Source of the DNA: Siphlonurus alternatus | Lineage: Eukaryota; Arthropoda; Insecta; Ephemeroptera; Siphlonuridae | Assembly: GCA_949825025.1 (NCBI GenBank) | Contig: OX463785.1 | Location: forward strand, 6,303,979-6,367,978 | DNA: 64,000 nt | Direction: 5' to 3' | In this document: positions 1 through 13,100 of the stretch, piece by piece | Position numbering within the stretch: the first letter of the stretch is position 1 | Layout of the letters: each line of letters opens with the position of its first letter | Notes under the pieces: generated by a model | What the model saw: the letters and a program-made list of their open reading frames with translations, nothing else | The model's database searches: none | What the model was told of the DNA's origin: nothing | Translations under genes and position numbers: made by a program

Positions 1-1220
1 GCTAAGTCCTAAAATGTAACACGTTTCGTTTAAGCCATGTATCTCTGGATAAATTATTGTTAATTATTATCTTTAGCTTGCTTCTTAGTAAATCGCTTTA
101 GAAATTTAATAAAGCTTCTTTACATAATACAATCAGCATCTTTTTCACACTAGGAAATTATAATAACATAAAACTATATTGAATACTCTTTCATCAACAA
201 AATATTATTCATAGGAGTAAAAACATTTTCAGTATACCATCGAATAGGAATGAGCAGTGGTTGCATATATAATCCCATGTACCCTCTGCAAAAGCACAAA
301 AGCTGACACTATAAATGAAAATAAATCTATAAATTTTAAAGAAGAAATTAAAAGTTCAGTATAATATAATATATATAAGTTAGATTAGGAATTGTAATAA
401 TTAAAACAAAGTAAAATGTTGTATATATTGTATATTACATATTATTTATTTACATTAGTTATACATAAAAAAATATTCTGGTGAAAAAAATAGCTACAAT
501 GTAAAATTACTAAAATTATAAATTTATAAATGTCTACTTAACCCTTCGCCTAGGTGACTATTAAGTTTTATTAATACAGTATAATTATTTAATATATCAC
601 ATAACAACAGAAAATAAATTTATAAATTTTTTAAGAAATAAAGAGTAGAAAGTTCATAAATTTAATTCAGAATATTAAAAACATAATAGATATTTGAACA
701 TCCTGAATTTAATTTGAAAATTAATCATACCGAGAAATTCAAAAAGTTCGCAGATTCGCCACCTCAGCGGCAGCACTGACGTGAGCACCAAGTGGTCGCA
801 CTTTCTACTTCTAAAACTACGTATAGATGACAGCACGTCACGGCATGGCAGAACGCCTGAAACGTAGGCAACTTTTTCAGCACATAGCTGACGAGAAATT
901 AAGTTTCAAAACAATCAACGAAAATATTGAACTTGACAACTAGATCTCACTTCCAGGATATTAAAAATTAAAGCAAAACAGAGACAATTGACTTCATTTA
1001 GAGAATATTATATATTATAATATTATAAATGTAATGTAATTAAATACAACTAATACTTTAATGGTATTAAACTATAATATATTATAATAATTATATAATG
1101 CAGATACAAATCCCAAGGGCTGTAATTTAATATTAATTTAATAACAATTAAAATATAAAAATTAAAACCTTATTTAAATAAAAGGTACATATATGATATA
1201 ACTCGTATAACCATAATAAT
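1..1220. other. AT-rich flank with no gene seen
   Basis: Nothing recognisable apart from a short GC-richer patch at about 730-870. Confidence 0.6.
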
Positions 1221-1634
<414 letters not shown>

Positions 1635-3117
1635 AATCTGATTGAATTAAACAAACTATATATATTTTTTTAATTGAACAAAAACAAACGTCAAATGTCA
1701 GTAGTGCAATTCTTCCTGCTGAGTTGCTCTTTTACTTTGGTGCACGTCAACAGCTGTTACCAAACTGCCCGCATGTCTAACAGACAAGGACGCTCAACAC
1801 GCACGTGCATCGTGACATAACGCGTGAAGAAATAACTGCAATCAGGTGGGGATATTCTGCAGGGGGAAAATGGACGACCTCCAGGATTTATTTTATTGCA
1901 TATTTAGATAGAAGAAAGACGACCAATTATGTAGTTTTTCAGATTTTTTGAACCTTTTAACCTCCTTCAATTCATGCAGTGTATGAAACGCTGTGACGTA
2001 AAAAGAATAGGCTCGAACGCTTATACATATACTTGGATTTATATGATAATGGAAAAGCACATTTAATTTATTTATTATAATTAAAACAACAATCTAATGA
2101 AGAATTAAATCTTGTTTTATGAATAAAAAGTGCTAGACTGTAACGAATAAATTTAAGAGTATATTAATAAAATTTAATATAATTTATTTGTTCGCAAAAG
2201 GAAATAGCCATGCAGCGCCTATACTATATACTCCAAGCATATGGAATGGCGGAAATTTCCATATTTTCGTTTTTTATTGCCAAATTATAAATTCTGAATT
2301 TAAATCAAGGACAGAGGCAGAAACCTGAATGTTAACTTCCTCCGCATTGCTCCCACTATATCAGTGATCAATTATCACCGATTGTTATTATCGATTGTTA
2401 TCAAGAAAACAGTCGTCTCTCCTCGTTGATCCGAAGTGTCACGGAATCACCCGACCCATGATCGAGTTATCAATCTCTTCATATTAAATGAAGTAAACAA
2501 ACACGACTTGGCAACACTGTCTTTTCTAACACCTGAAAGCAAGGTAATTAAATATAAGGTAACAACGAATCACATTTTTCTGTCACAATAACAGAAGTTC
2601 TGAAAGCAAGTTGACAGAATTTACAATTAAGAATCATATTTATTTTATATTTTACAGTGTAAAGTATATTTTATTTTCAATAAGAGAATATACACTCAAA
2701 TTAATTCTATAATCACATCGAAAATACCTAAAATTGATGAACATAACGTTCTCCGTTCACGACTTATCAACACTCTTGAGATTTAATGTATATTTTTATG
2801 TATAATGTAATTTACGTGTGTTTTATGAATAAACAAATTTAAAAAAAGAGTAGCCGAAAGTGTTAAGACTTTGGCCTCTCCTATTTATGTTTCTGTTAAG
2901 AACGTGCTATATAAATTTGTAATTTTTTTCATATATTAGATAGAGGACCCCGAATAATGTATTGTCAATTTTTTTGTTGTATAAATTATAATATTTTCTT
3001 AGAATATATAACGATTAAAAATTTAAATAAATAAACATTATCTGTTATTATGCACTGTAATATAGTCATCTCGGCAATCTTTATATAAATTATGTGTATG
3101 CAGTTTAATTGTTTAAC
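1635..3117. other. AT-rich flank with no gene seen
   Basis: A fragment at about 2018-2075 (ATACTTGGATTTATATGATA, then AAAAGCACAT) matches one arm of the inverted-repeat element at 52812-52975. Nothing else is recognised. Confidence 0.5.
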
Positions 3118-3318
3118 TTTTTTATATTAATGTATTTTGACAAAGTAGTTACAAATTGTTGTCTGATTTATTATTTTCTTTGGGTGAATGTACGCATTTT
3201 GTGTTTATGAACTTTCATCTTTTACATTCACCAATTGGGTTTTAGTTGATGTTTATTTATTATTATTTTCCCCTCCAAACTATGTATATTTTTTAACCCA
3301 ATAAACAATTATTATTAT
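3118..3318 (+). repeat. Dispersed repeat with ATT-rich tail, copy 1
   Basis: Shares TGTATTTTGACAAAGTAGTT, GGGTGAATGTACGCATTTTG and CTCCAAACTATGTAT with 24945-25160, and ends in an AATTATTATTAT tail. It sits upstream of exon 1 in gene A but downstream of exon 1 in gene B, so it is a mobile repeat rather than part of the gene duplication. Confidence 0.6.
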
Positions 3319-3335
3319 AAACTTTTATTTGTTTT

Positions 3336-3402
3336 GACGTCACGCGACCCTCCCATTATGAACTAGAGGACAAAGGAAAAAGTTCGTGAGGTGAAACCAA
3401 CA
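3336..3402. repeat. Short GACGTCAC repeat, copy 1
   Basis: Pattern GACGTCACGCGACCCTCCCA...GGACAAAGGAAAA...GGTG. It recurs at 10692-10780 and 46851-46922 in the opposite orientation. Confidence 0.5.
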
Positions 3403-3585
3403 AACGATTATTTTACTATGTCCTACCTGTATTAACTCTGCCCCTGGTTAGGAGTGGGGGTTAATTAAGGAAGGAGTTTGACAGTATGCAGGTTAGAGCG
3501 TTGTCAGGAAGCAACCATATTATAGTGTGCACTTGGAGAGAGGATCTGTTTCTCCGGACACAGAAGAACTGATCATCTGTGTACC

Positions 3586-3596
3586 ATGGATTGCAG
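3586..3596 (+). CDS. Gene A exon 1 (start codon, 11 coding bases)
   Basis: ATGGATTGCAG in a good start context (accATGG), followed by the donor GTGAGTTAA. Chosen because gene B has the same short exon (ATGGATCGCAG then GTGAGTTAA) after a matching 5' leader, and because joining it to exon 2 gives Met-Asp-Cys-Arg directly before a Leu-rich signal peptide in frame (phase 2). Confidence 0.82.
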
Positions 3597-4053
3597 GTGA
3601 GTTAATTATAATTAACCTTGAAGTGTGCGTAGCTTTGTCTGATGTTCAGTGACCGCATGTGTGTACACTTAGACTCTGAAATAGTGTTGTGTTTTGTTTA
3701 TATAATAAATAAATTGATAATAATTAATATGTTATGACAAGCCGCAGATTAAGACGGGTTTAAAAGACATCCACTACGTTTACATGACGGTGTTTAATAC
3801 GTATTCGTTGACGACGGATAATGTTATTCTTATGAGGCGTCGTCAACGAATACGTATTAAACACCGTCATGTGAACGTAGTAATTGCAGCTAAAGTTGCT
3901 AAGTTGATTAATTGATTAAATTTTATATTGGCTTTAGGAATATTCCACGCAGCCAAAAAACAGCAGCTAAAGTTTAGTTTCTTATCTTATTTCACTGTTA
4001 ACGATCTGTATTGAAAATAGTTTTTACACCTCAATTGATCTGCGGCTTCTGAA

Positions 4054-4105
<52 letters not shown>

Positions 4106-7100
4106 TTGAGACCAGCATGTAATCAGATACAAAATGAGACAATTATGATAAGTTTCCTTATCTTTAAACGATAAATGCTTATAACCTTTAACAAAAATAT
4201 AATTATTTTATTTTATATAGGTGTCTCATTTTACGGACTCGTAATAAATAATATAGTGTATTCTTGGCATGTGGATTTTGCTACAATGGGTGCGATTCAC
4301 GAAGAAGTTAGCCTGTTTTCTAACCTTGTTTAGCTTAACCATGTTTAACTATACCTGTTTTACGTGTTAAACCACCTTAATAGTTAAACGTGGTTAAGCT
4401 AAACGTGGTTAGAAACCTGGTTAACTGCTTCGTGAATCGCACCCAATATGTAGATATAAACGGTTGATGCATCTCTTAATTTCGAAAGAGGTATATTACA
4501 TACATATTAGATACATATTGGACCGCGCGGGGAATAATCCTATTATAGTTTCTTCCGTGTACGCGTTTTTCTTTTGGCTCTTCCCTTTAGCCATACATTA
4601 TATTAAAATTCCTTTGTAAAATTATGGTGACAGTACATCATTCAAGGTGGCAATGTTGGCTATGGATTTTCCCTATGTGTTTAACATATCTCTTCCACGA
4701 CAGTCAATCTAGACGTAAACACGGCTTATCTAAGCGAGGATCTCTAAATACAGCAGGATCTGTTTTTCTGTGATAACTACTTAAAAGTAGAATATTACGT
4801 AATATATTTGTTTGAATATTTATCATGATTATGTTATAATGTTAATGTTTAAAAATATTGCTTCCTCCAAAAGAATTGAAACTCCTTGTACAACTTTTAC
4901 AACTTTTTTTAATTTTTTACGTTACGTTTCAAAATAATTTTATTAAAACTTTCGCGATATCCCGAGGTGTGTTTACAAGGAAACTTATTTTATTAAAATA
5001 TTTGATGATATTTTAGTCTATAAATAAGGTCAACCAGTTTTTAGGAAAAGCCCCGTACATGATGGAGAACCATACACAGCACGTGCCCACGTGTTTTAGT
5101 TAATGAGAAGAGTAATAAATAAAAAAAATAAATAACTCATTTTTGGCACAGTATAAATTTGATAATAATTTGCATATTACCTTTGCCATATTAATATTAT
5201 ATTAATGTTAGAGGAGAGAGAGAGAGTGACGCAGTGAATTGACCGGTTCTCGTTAGATCACTGAAGTTAAGCGAGCGTTGGATGGGTGACCGTTTCAAGT
5301 AAAAATTGATACGCTGCCTCCTCCCTGGGATAAATTTATCTCGCTTTCCACCCAGTGCAGTGACGCACATGTGTGTGGTTTCCCAAGCTTTGGACATCAC
5401 TTTGGTCCATTGATAAAAAGTAGAGGTGCCCCTCCTGACTGAGGTTTTCCACGGTTTCCTCAGTCTCAATATATATATAAACTAAAATTTTGATGCAATT
5501 CACATGCAAACCAGACCTTTTCTTGCCAATCCGATCCTGGTTGTGACGTCAACCGAATTTTGGGTATTCACTTATTAGTCATCTTTAGTTCATTTAATAT
5601 ATGTATAAATATTTGCATGCTATTTTCTAACAATAATTTATTTATTTACTTTATTTCAAATGCAAAGTCATCAATTTTCATTGAACTTTTGACAGCCAAA
5701 AAACGATTCTTGTCATTTTAAATATCCTTTCCATACTAACCCTGATGGTTAATTTTTATGACAGACGTATAAGTAAAAATTAACCACATTCTCTTAAGAA
5801 TTTTTGGTGCAACTTGCTACAATTAAGTTGTATGAATAGTTTTTTTTTATTGTGTAATTTTATTCATACTTAGTTTGTAATTTGCTGTAGACAGACGCGG
5901 ATCAAAGTAATGGCCAGGGGGCTGAACCCCCGAAATGTTGAATTTAACATGAGCAATAATAGGCATTTTCAACACTCTATATTTTTTAAACATTTGCCTT
6001 GTACAGCCCTCTCCGAAATTTTGTTTTGGATCCGCGCCTGGCTAATATCAATCAATTGCTAACAGACAGTGGCAGCAGCATTTACTCAAACAATAAATCA
6101 AGTAAATCGAGCCAATTTCCATTTAGTAGACCAGTGAATTTTTTTCAGGATGGTACTAACATTTATTTTAATATTGGTGTACGTTTGCAGCCTTACAAAT
6201 CCCCAACCATTTCTACAACCGGAACTAAATCTGTATGCATGCTCATTATAGAGTCGTAATGTTTATACATTACATTAACTAATTCAACAATCTTACACAT
6301 GATCTATGTACAAGTATAATTACACATTCATAAAATCGTGGAAATTACAAAGCTGCAATGGAAACGAACACTTTACTTCATTTGCTTTTGTAGTTAACAC
6401 ATTCGTTGCACGTTTTTCTAATTGATGTTTTAAAATATTAAACAAAAAATAAATCAATTCTAAGAAAATAACTGCTTTTTAAGCTTTATGTTAATTAATA
6501 TAAAAAAATCTTACTTGATAATTAAATACTACTTTCTATGTAGTTGGATTTTAACACCAAGAACACCTGAGAACAAAAAAAAAAATAATAATAAAATATC
6601 CTAAGTTTACCAATTAATTGTATAATAAAATTGAAACTCCGAGCGTGGTTAGTAGTTAGATGGGTGACCATTTTCAACAAAAACCACGTTTCCCACCCAG
6701 GGTTAAATCGTTGCGCTTTTCTACTATGTTAGGGTGACCAGACGTACCGTTTTGACCGGTACAGTACCGTTTTAGAGTACCATGTCCCGGTGTCCCCAAA
6801 GAGGCTCTCGGGACGCCTAAATGTACCGCTTTCGGACAAAATTTATAAAAGGGACATTTTTTAAAATTTTTATCATTAAAAAAATTAAAAATTCATAGGA
6901 TTGTGGTTTTGAGTATTTACGAAAATGTACGAAATGTACGAAATACGAAAATGTACGGACGCAAATGATTTTGCAACTCCATGCCCCTTTTTTGTCGATC
7001 GCATTCGCAAAACAGCATATTTCTTCCAAAATTGCGGAATATATATATTTTGCATATACGCGCAAGTATGCATATACTACGTGAAATGATGAAGTCACTA

Positions 7101-10100
7101 CTTTTCGATTAAATTTTGAATAAAAAATAAGTAAAAAACTTTGCACAAAAATATCATCTCCTTTAATATTGATGATATTCACTTAATGGAAATTTCCAAT
7201 AATATATGAAATTGAAAAAATCATTCTTATATGCATTGTGATCGACGAGGCTGAGACAAAAATTTCTTTATCTTTCTCTTTTTTTTTTCACAATAATCGT
7301 GCATGGATATTACGTAAATAAATAAATGGAAAATAATATGAGGGAAAAACGCCACAAATATTATTCATACAATCAAGTAATTTTAGCTGTTATTAAGCCC
7401 TATTTGAATGCTATAAATTAATTCAGCTATTTCACTCTATAACAAGAGTTCACACTATTTGCAAAATGAACTGCAGTTCGATTTAAAGTATTAATTCAAA
7501 TTAATTTCTTGCTTTATACTCCATTTTTTTTTTGTATAATTTATCTCGTGACATTATATTAAGTTTTATTTATTTATAAACAAATATATATTGCATTATT
7601 TAAGTAACACGTACATTTAGAAATATTGTGAATGGAGACGGAAAATTTGATAACGAAATTAAAAAAAAAAAAAAAAAAAACAATTTAAAATATTTAAATA
7701 TAATTTTTGTATTGGGAAAGTATCCTTCGAAGGTATGCTTTTTGAGTATAATAAATTTCTTGTATTGCTTTTGTTTCTTTTTATTTTACATGTAACTTTA
7801 CAACATGAATAGAATCGTGGCCAGCTAGGCCAAGAAAAAAGGTTAATTTTAGGAAATCAACTCACTGGCACAGTTTTCTTGCATGGTGACTATAATAAAT
7901 ATATTTTTTTCTAATTCTATGAAAAATGTATATATTATATAAAAAAATGCAATTATTTATATTATTTAAAGTAGAGTGAGCGATTGCATAATTTATTATT
8001 TTATTTCCTTAAAATATTTTAACCTGCCCTGCTTTATTGAGAAATGAAAACCAAAAAATTTCATCTCAAATAGCTTCATCGCAAAAAAATCCCAAAGTTC
8101 GTTTTCCTGAGCCCTTTAACATGCAGCCTTATGGATTATGGAACAGAAAACAGCGTTTTACTCAAACTTCGTCCGAACTATGGTATCAATTAAAAAATAC
8201 TTACGTATAATCTAAGACGAAAATTCTTTAATGGATTTACAAATAAAATAAATTTTTTCGGAAAAAACGGCTTCATAAAAAAAAAAAATTAATTTGAAAA
8301 TCCATTAAGAAAAAAAAGTAAAAAAGGGGGCGTGGCACCCAAAAAAATCGCGCCTCCGGCGGGGGTTTTGGCCCTTCAGGCCTCTATCTTGGGGGCATGT
8401 ACCGTTTTGGACATCAAGATATCTGGTCACCCTATACTATGTGATTCCCCTGGCTTTGAATCATTGCACTTCCGGTTCATTGAAAAAAGCTGTAGCATCC
8501 ATCCTGGCTGAGGTTTCCACGTTTCCCTCAGTCGCAGGCAAATGCCGGGATGGATTGCAAGGCCGTAGTCGCCCCCGTTCCGAAAGAGCCCGCGAAACGC
8601 TTAAGTTATTAAAGGTTTCGGAAGTTTCGGGGTTGCAAAGTAGTATGTAATTAATAGACTAGTTAGTAAGTAGAAGTACCCAATACGGTTTGATTAAAAA
8701 ACAATAATAAAATAAATAAAACTTCAATACACAGCATATTTTCTAAAAAGCAAAACTTGGCTCACATCAGAATCTTTTAGTTAACCGTATACTTATAGTT
8801 AAAAAAAAAATACGTCTTCAACTCATCCTTAGCATGTATTGTCTAAACCTAATCTTATTTCGTCTTTTTACCTAAAAAAACATCTTATTTCTTTGTTTAA
8901 ATAAATTAAATTGAGAATGAAATGGAGATATAATTTCTAACATTTCATGCTCAATAGTAGCAAATAAGACATCATCTCGTCTGTTCCCCTCTTTTTTCCT
9001 TAGAAATGGTGCGAAATAAGAGAAAAAAAGACGAGCAAAGACGTTTTAAAAGCAAATAAAGTGTGAAATTTATTTCAACTCGGGAATATGCTCATAGTTA
9101 AAGTTATTCCGAGCTTGTTTACAAATTTTTGTGCTAGAAAGTGCCAGACAACTCTTGTTATGTCAGCTATACTTCATTTCAAAACTATAAGCCACATTGT
9201 TATACTGAACGACAGGACTGATAGTTTAGAAACTGACAGTAGGTCACTCCATATAGGTACCCGCACGCACTACAAGGCTGCTTGTAATTAGGAGCATTAA
9301 TGCCGCTGGTAGTACAAGGTCGGTGAAAAATACAAAATAGTGTTGTTATTGCTAGATGGCACACGGAAAGTTGGAATTCAAAATATCCAGCTCAAAGTTA
9401 AAAATTATATAATGTCACCCTTACGGCCATTGCTCAATATTTTGCGATGATAAACTAAAAATATTTTTAGACCATAAAATAAAGAACAAAATAAGTTTAA
9501 GTTTGCTGATGTTAAAAAACAACGAATTCGGTGTAGATTTTGAGTAATTAATTTTTCGTGTGAAAAATATAAAAAATAAAAATAAATAAAATCGTCTTTA
9601 TTGAGGGCGGGATGTGGGCCATTAGGCCCAATCTTCCATCCAACCCAATGAAAATACAATGTAGAGATTTTTATTTATTATTTAGTAGAAACGCATAATT
9701 ACACTGTTGTAATACCCTACATAGTACATAGTACATGATAGATACTGATTTGACTAAAAGTCACAGCAGTCCCCATTTAAAAAATGCTAATGCTGAATAT
9801 CTAGGAAATTTCACCAAATTTGATGTATTTTTTTATGGAAAATATTTTCATGGTGTTAGAAAGGTATATGCTTAAATTTTCAGAGTGGTTCACCATCTAC
9901 TAACTGGTAAACCTATTTTTTATACCACTGACATTAATCCTTAAATTTTGCATATATTACCAATATGGTGTGTTCGTAAAACCCTGAACTGTGTAGTTTT
10001 TCTGCATTCAATTTCCTTATATACACTCGTCGCCTTGTAAAATTTTCCACTTACAGCCTTTTTAATCACAATGCCCTTTGTTATTCTTACGGGGTATGGT

Positions 10101-13100
10101 GATTAAACAAAGCTGCAAAGGGAAATTTTTCAAGGCGACGGCTGTACTCGGATATAAGGAAATTAAGTATAAAAATAGAAGAAGGGGTTGTTTATAATAA
10201 AATGTAAAATAAAATATTAAAAATAAATGTCATATAAAATAAAATATGTATTCAAAATTCTCCATTTAGTTTTGAAACGAGGAAAATCCTAATATAATGT
10301 TGTTTTGTTACTTTTATCTAATGATATCCATGTACGTAGTTAGTGTTAATGTTTCAGATAGCTGTATCTTTAGAAGTGATAAGATATCTAGAATACACAG
10401 CTTTTTTCTAGTAGAAGAAGATGATTTGTATATTATATTAACAGAATATATTATCGTCTAATAGGTTTAAAATTTCTTCCATATAGGGGTACCCCAAGGG
10501 AGACACATATCTTCCAAATTAAACTGCTAGCAAATGTAAAAAAAATTTAACACGTTCGTGCAATAGAACGATTAATTAATTAGCACTATTAACGATATCC
10601 TTACTTTTCAAATTAGCATGATTAGAGATTAGAAAAAAAAAATGGTCGCTACTACCTCTTTAATTAACAAAACGCACTATATAATCATTCCGGCTTATCG
10701 TTGATATGACGTCACGAACATATTCCTTTGTCCTTCAATACTAATGGGAGGGTCACCTGACGTCAAACCAACGTTAAGATAAGATGACTATACTGTATTA
10801 TTATGTAAGTATAAAGCCTACACGATAAAATTTTCCATGTAATTTTTCCATAAAATTTTTTTTTTCATCTCCATACAAACAAATGGAATTCAAGTTTTTT
10901 TGTAATGAAAAATTGTATACAATAATTAGAAAACTTAATTGTATCGTGTAATTATAAAATGAATCTCCTTTTAAGAAAGTTCATTGCGCATGGAATAAAA
11001 ACAAAAGATGAAAATCTGCCTTCACTTAAAGGTTAGTTACTACTAGTAGGAAGAGAGAGACCTTGAATTACTAACGACTCTAACAAACATGCACACACCT
11101 TACCAAAAATAACGAAGTCTGAGTATATGTTTAAATATACACGCTCGTTATACATTGGAATTATGTTTCTCAAAACTATATGAAAATATCAAGATGCAGA
11201 AGTGAAAACATGCAGTTTTGTATGCAGTAGTTGAAAATGAGATACTAGAATGTGAAAATTTTAGTGGCTTAATCAAAAGAAGGGGTAAGTAAAAATATGA
11301 TACTGTGAATTTTTGCAGATTTTTCTGAGACCGGAAACTATTTTTAAAAAATCATTGAAAGTCTATTTTGATGACGTCACGGGCGGCACTTCTTAAGAAA
11401 AAAGATAGGACAGTGCCGCCCGTGACGTCATTAAATAGACTTTCAATAATTTTTTAAAAATAGTTCCGGATCTAAAAAAAATCTGAAAATTTTCACAGTA
11501 TCATAGTTTTACCCCTTCTTTCGATTAAGCTACTAAAATTTTCACATTCTAATATCTCATTTTACCAGTATATTTTATATACATGGACGTTACAGAGCAT
11601 TACCACAGCTTGAATTTCATTCAAAATAACAAGCGATTGTACGTAATCTACATACAAGAAAACATCCATTATTATTTTTCCTTAAGCTGAAATCCCTATT
11701 AAAATAAGAAATAAGAATTTTATTGATCTATCAATATAGACAAGTCAACATCATACACAATAAATAAAATAATAATCAGAAAGGTAATTGTTTATCTTTT
11801 AATAAAGTCATCAACTTTATAAATAATATTCTTGAGAAATAAAAACTCTTTAAATTTATTTTTAAACACAATAAAAATGATAAAATGATTCAATTGATTC
11901 AAACTTTACCCCCTCTGCTTGCAATCTCAAAGTTTCCTTTGTTATTTTTGGACTCATCTGCACTCCCAAATTACAAAATCTATTAATCTTTCTATCACAT
12001 ATCAAAATGTTTATCCGCGGACATTTAGACTTTGCTAGTATGGTGATGCCCTCACTTCATATTTAAATACATTACGGTCAAATTATGAACTAACATATTT
12101 GACAAGAACTAGGAGCAGATCCAGCACGCGGCTCTAGGGGGACAGTACCCTATCCCTCCATGTTAAATTTGGGGTGCGAGTGGAGGACGACGGGTGGGGG
12201 GTTGGTAACACCTTCAATGTATTTTGGGGACCTTTTGGGATCCCTTGGATCCGCGCCTGCATATTGTACATTCCTTATTTCTGAAAAATTCCTTTTTTAA
12301 GCTATTGTAATATATAATCTATAGAATATAGAGGCTTCGAGTCTGATTTTTCGGTGTTTCCACCTCCTATCTAAACCTATGTAAAAAAAAAACGTGAATT
12401 CATTTTTTCACTAACAATAAGAATAAGATTTTTTAGGGAACATTCCTTTATGGAACTTTGGTCCAAACTGAAAAATACAGTAGATGATTCAAAATTTAGA
12501 TATTTTTACTTCATTTATAACCGAGAAAATTTAGGAAAACACTTTGCCTCATTTTCAAGTGCAAGATATAGACATTAGCGACAATAGTTGCGCATCGCGG
12601 ACGCACTCATGCACTTGAAGCCTCTATTGACATTGACAGAGCTGCAAATAGACAATAATGGTTGCATTTTTTTATTTCATAATTAGAAAATATACCTAAA
12701 ATTATGCTTTTCTGAATTTTTTCAGATTTTTTGGAGTCTCTGAATTAGGGTGGTACACCTGATGGGACAACCGTGACGTCATTTGTCGTGCAGTGATTGG
12801 CTATTGATGACATCACGGTTGCTGTGATTGGCTATTGATGACGTCACGGTTGTCCCATCAGATGTACCACCCTAATTCAGATATTTTAAATATTTTTTAA
12901 AAATTAGTTCCTGCACTCCAAAAAATCTGAAAAATTTCAGAAAAGCATAATTTTATGTATATTTTTTAATTATGAAATAAAAAAATGCAACCATTATTGT
13001 CTATTGTACTTTTCAGAGGTGACGAATCTAACTCTTGTGTTCTAGTAATCTCGAGGTGTAAATTGACGTTCCTCTTTCCCTCAGGTGTATTCTTCTGCTG

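Noticed and set aside
6817..7182. 121-codon minus-strand open frame
   Set aside because: Lies inside a non-autonomous hAT-type element. The composition is AT-driven and no transposase motifs are seen.
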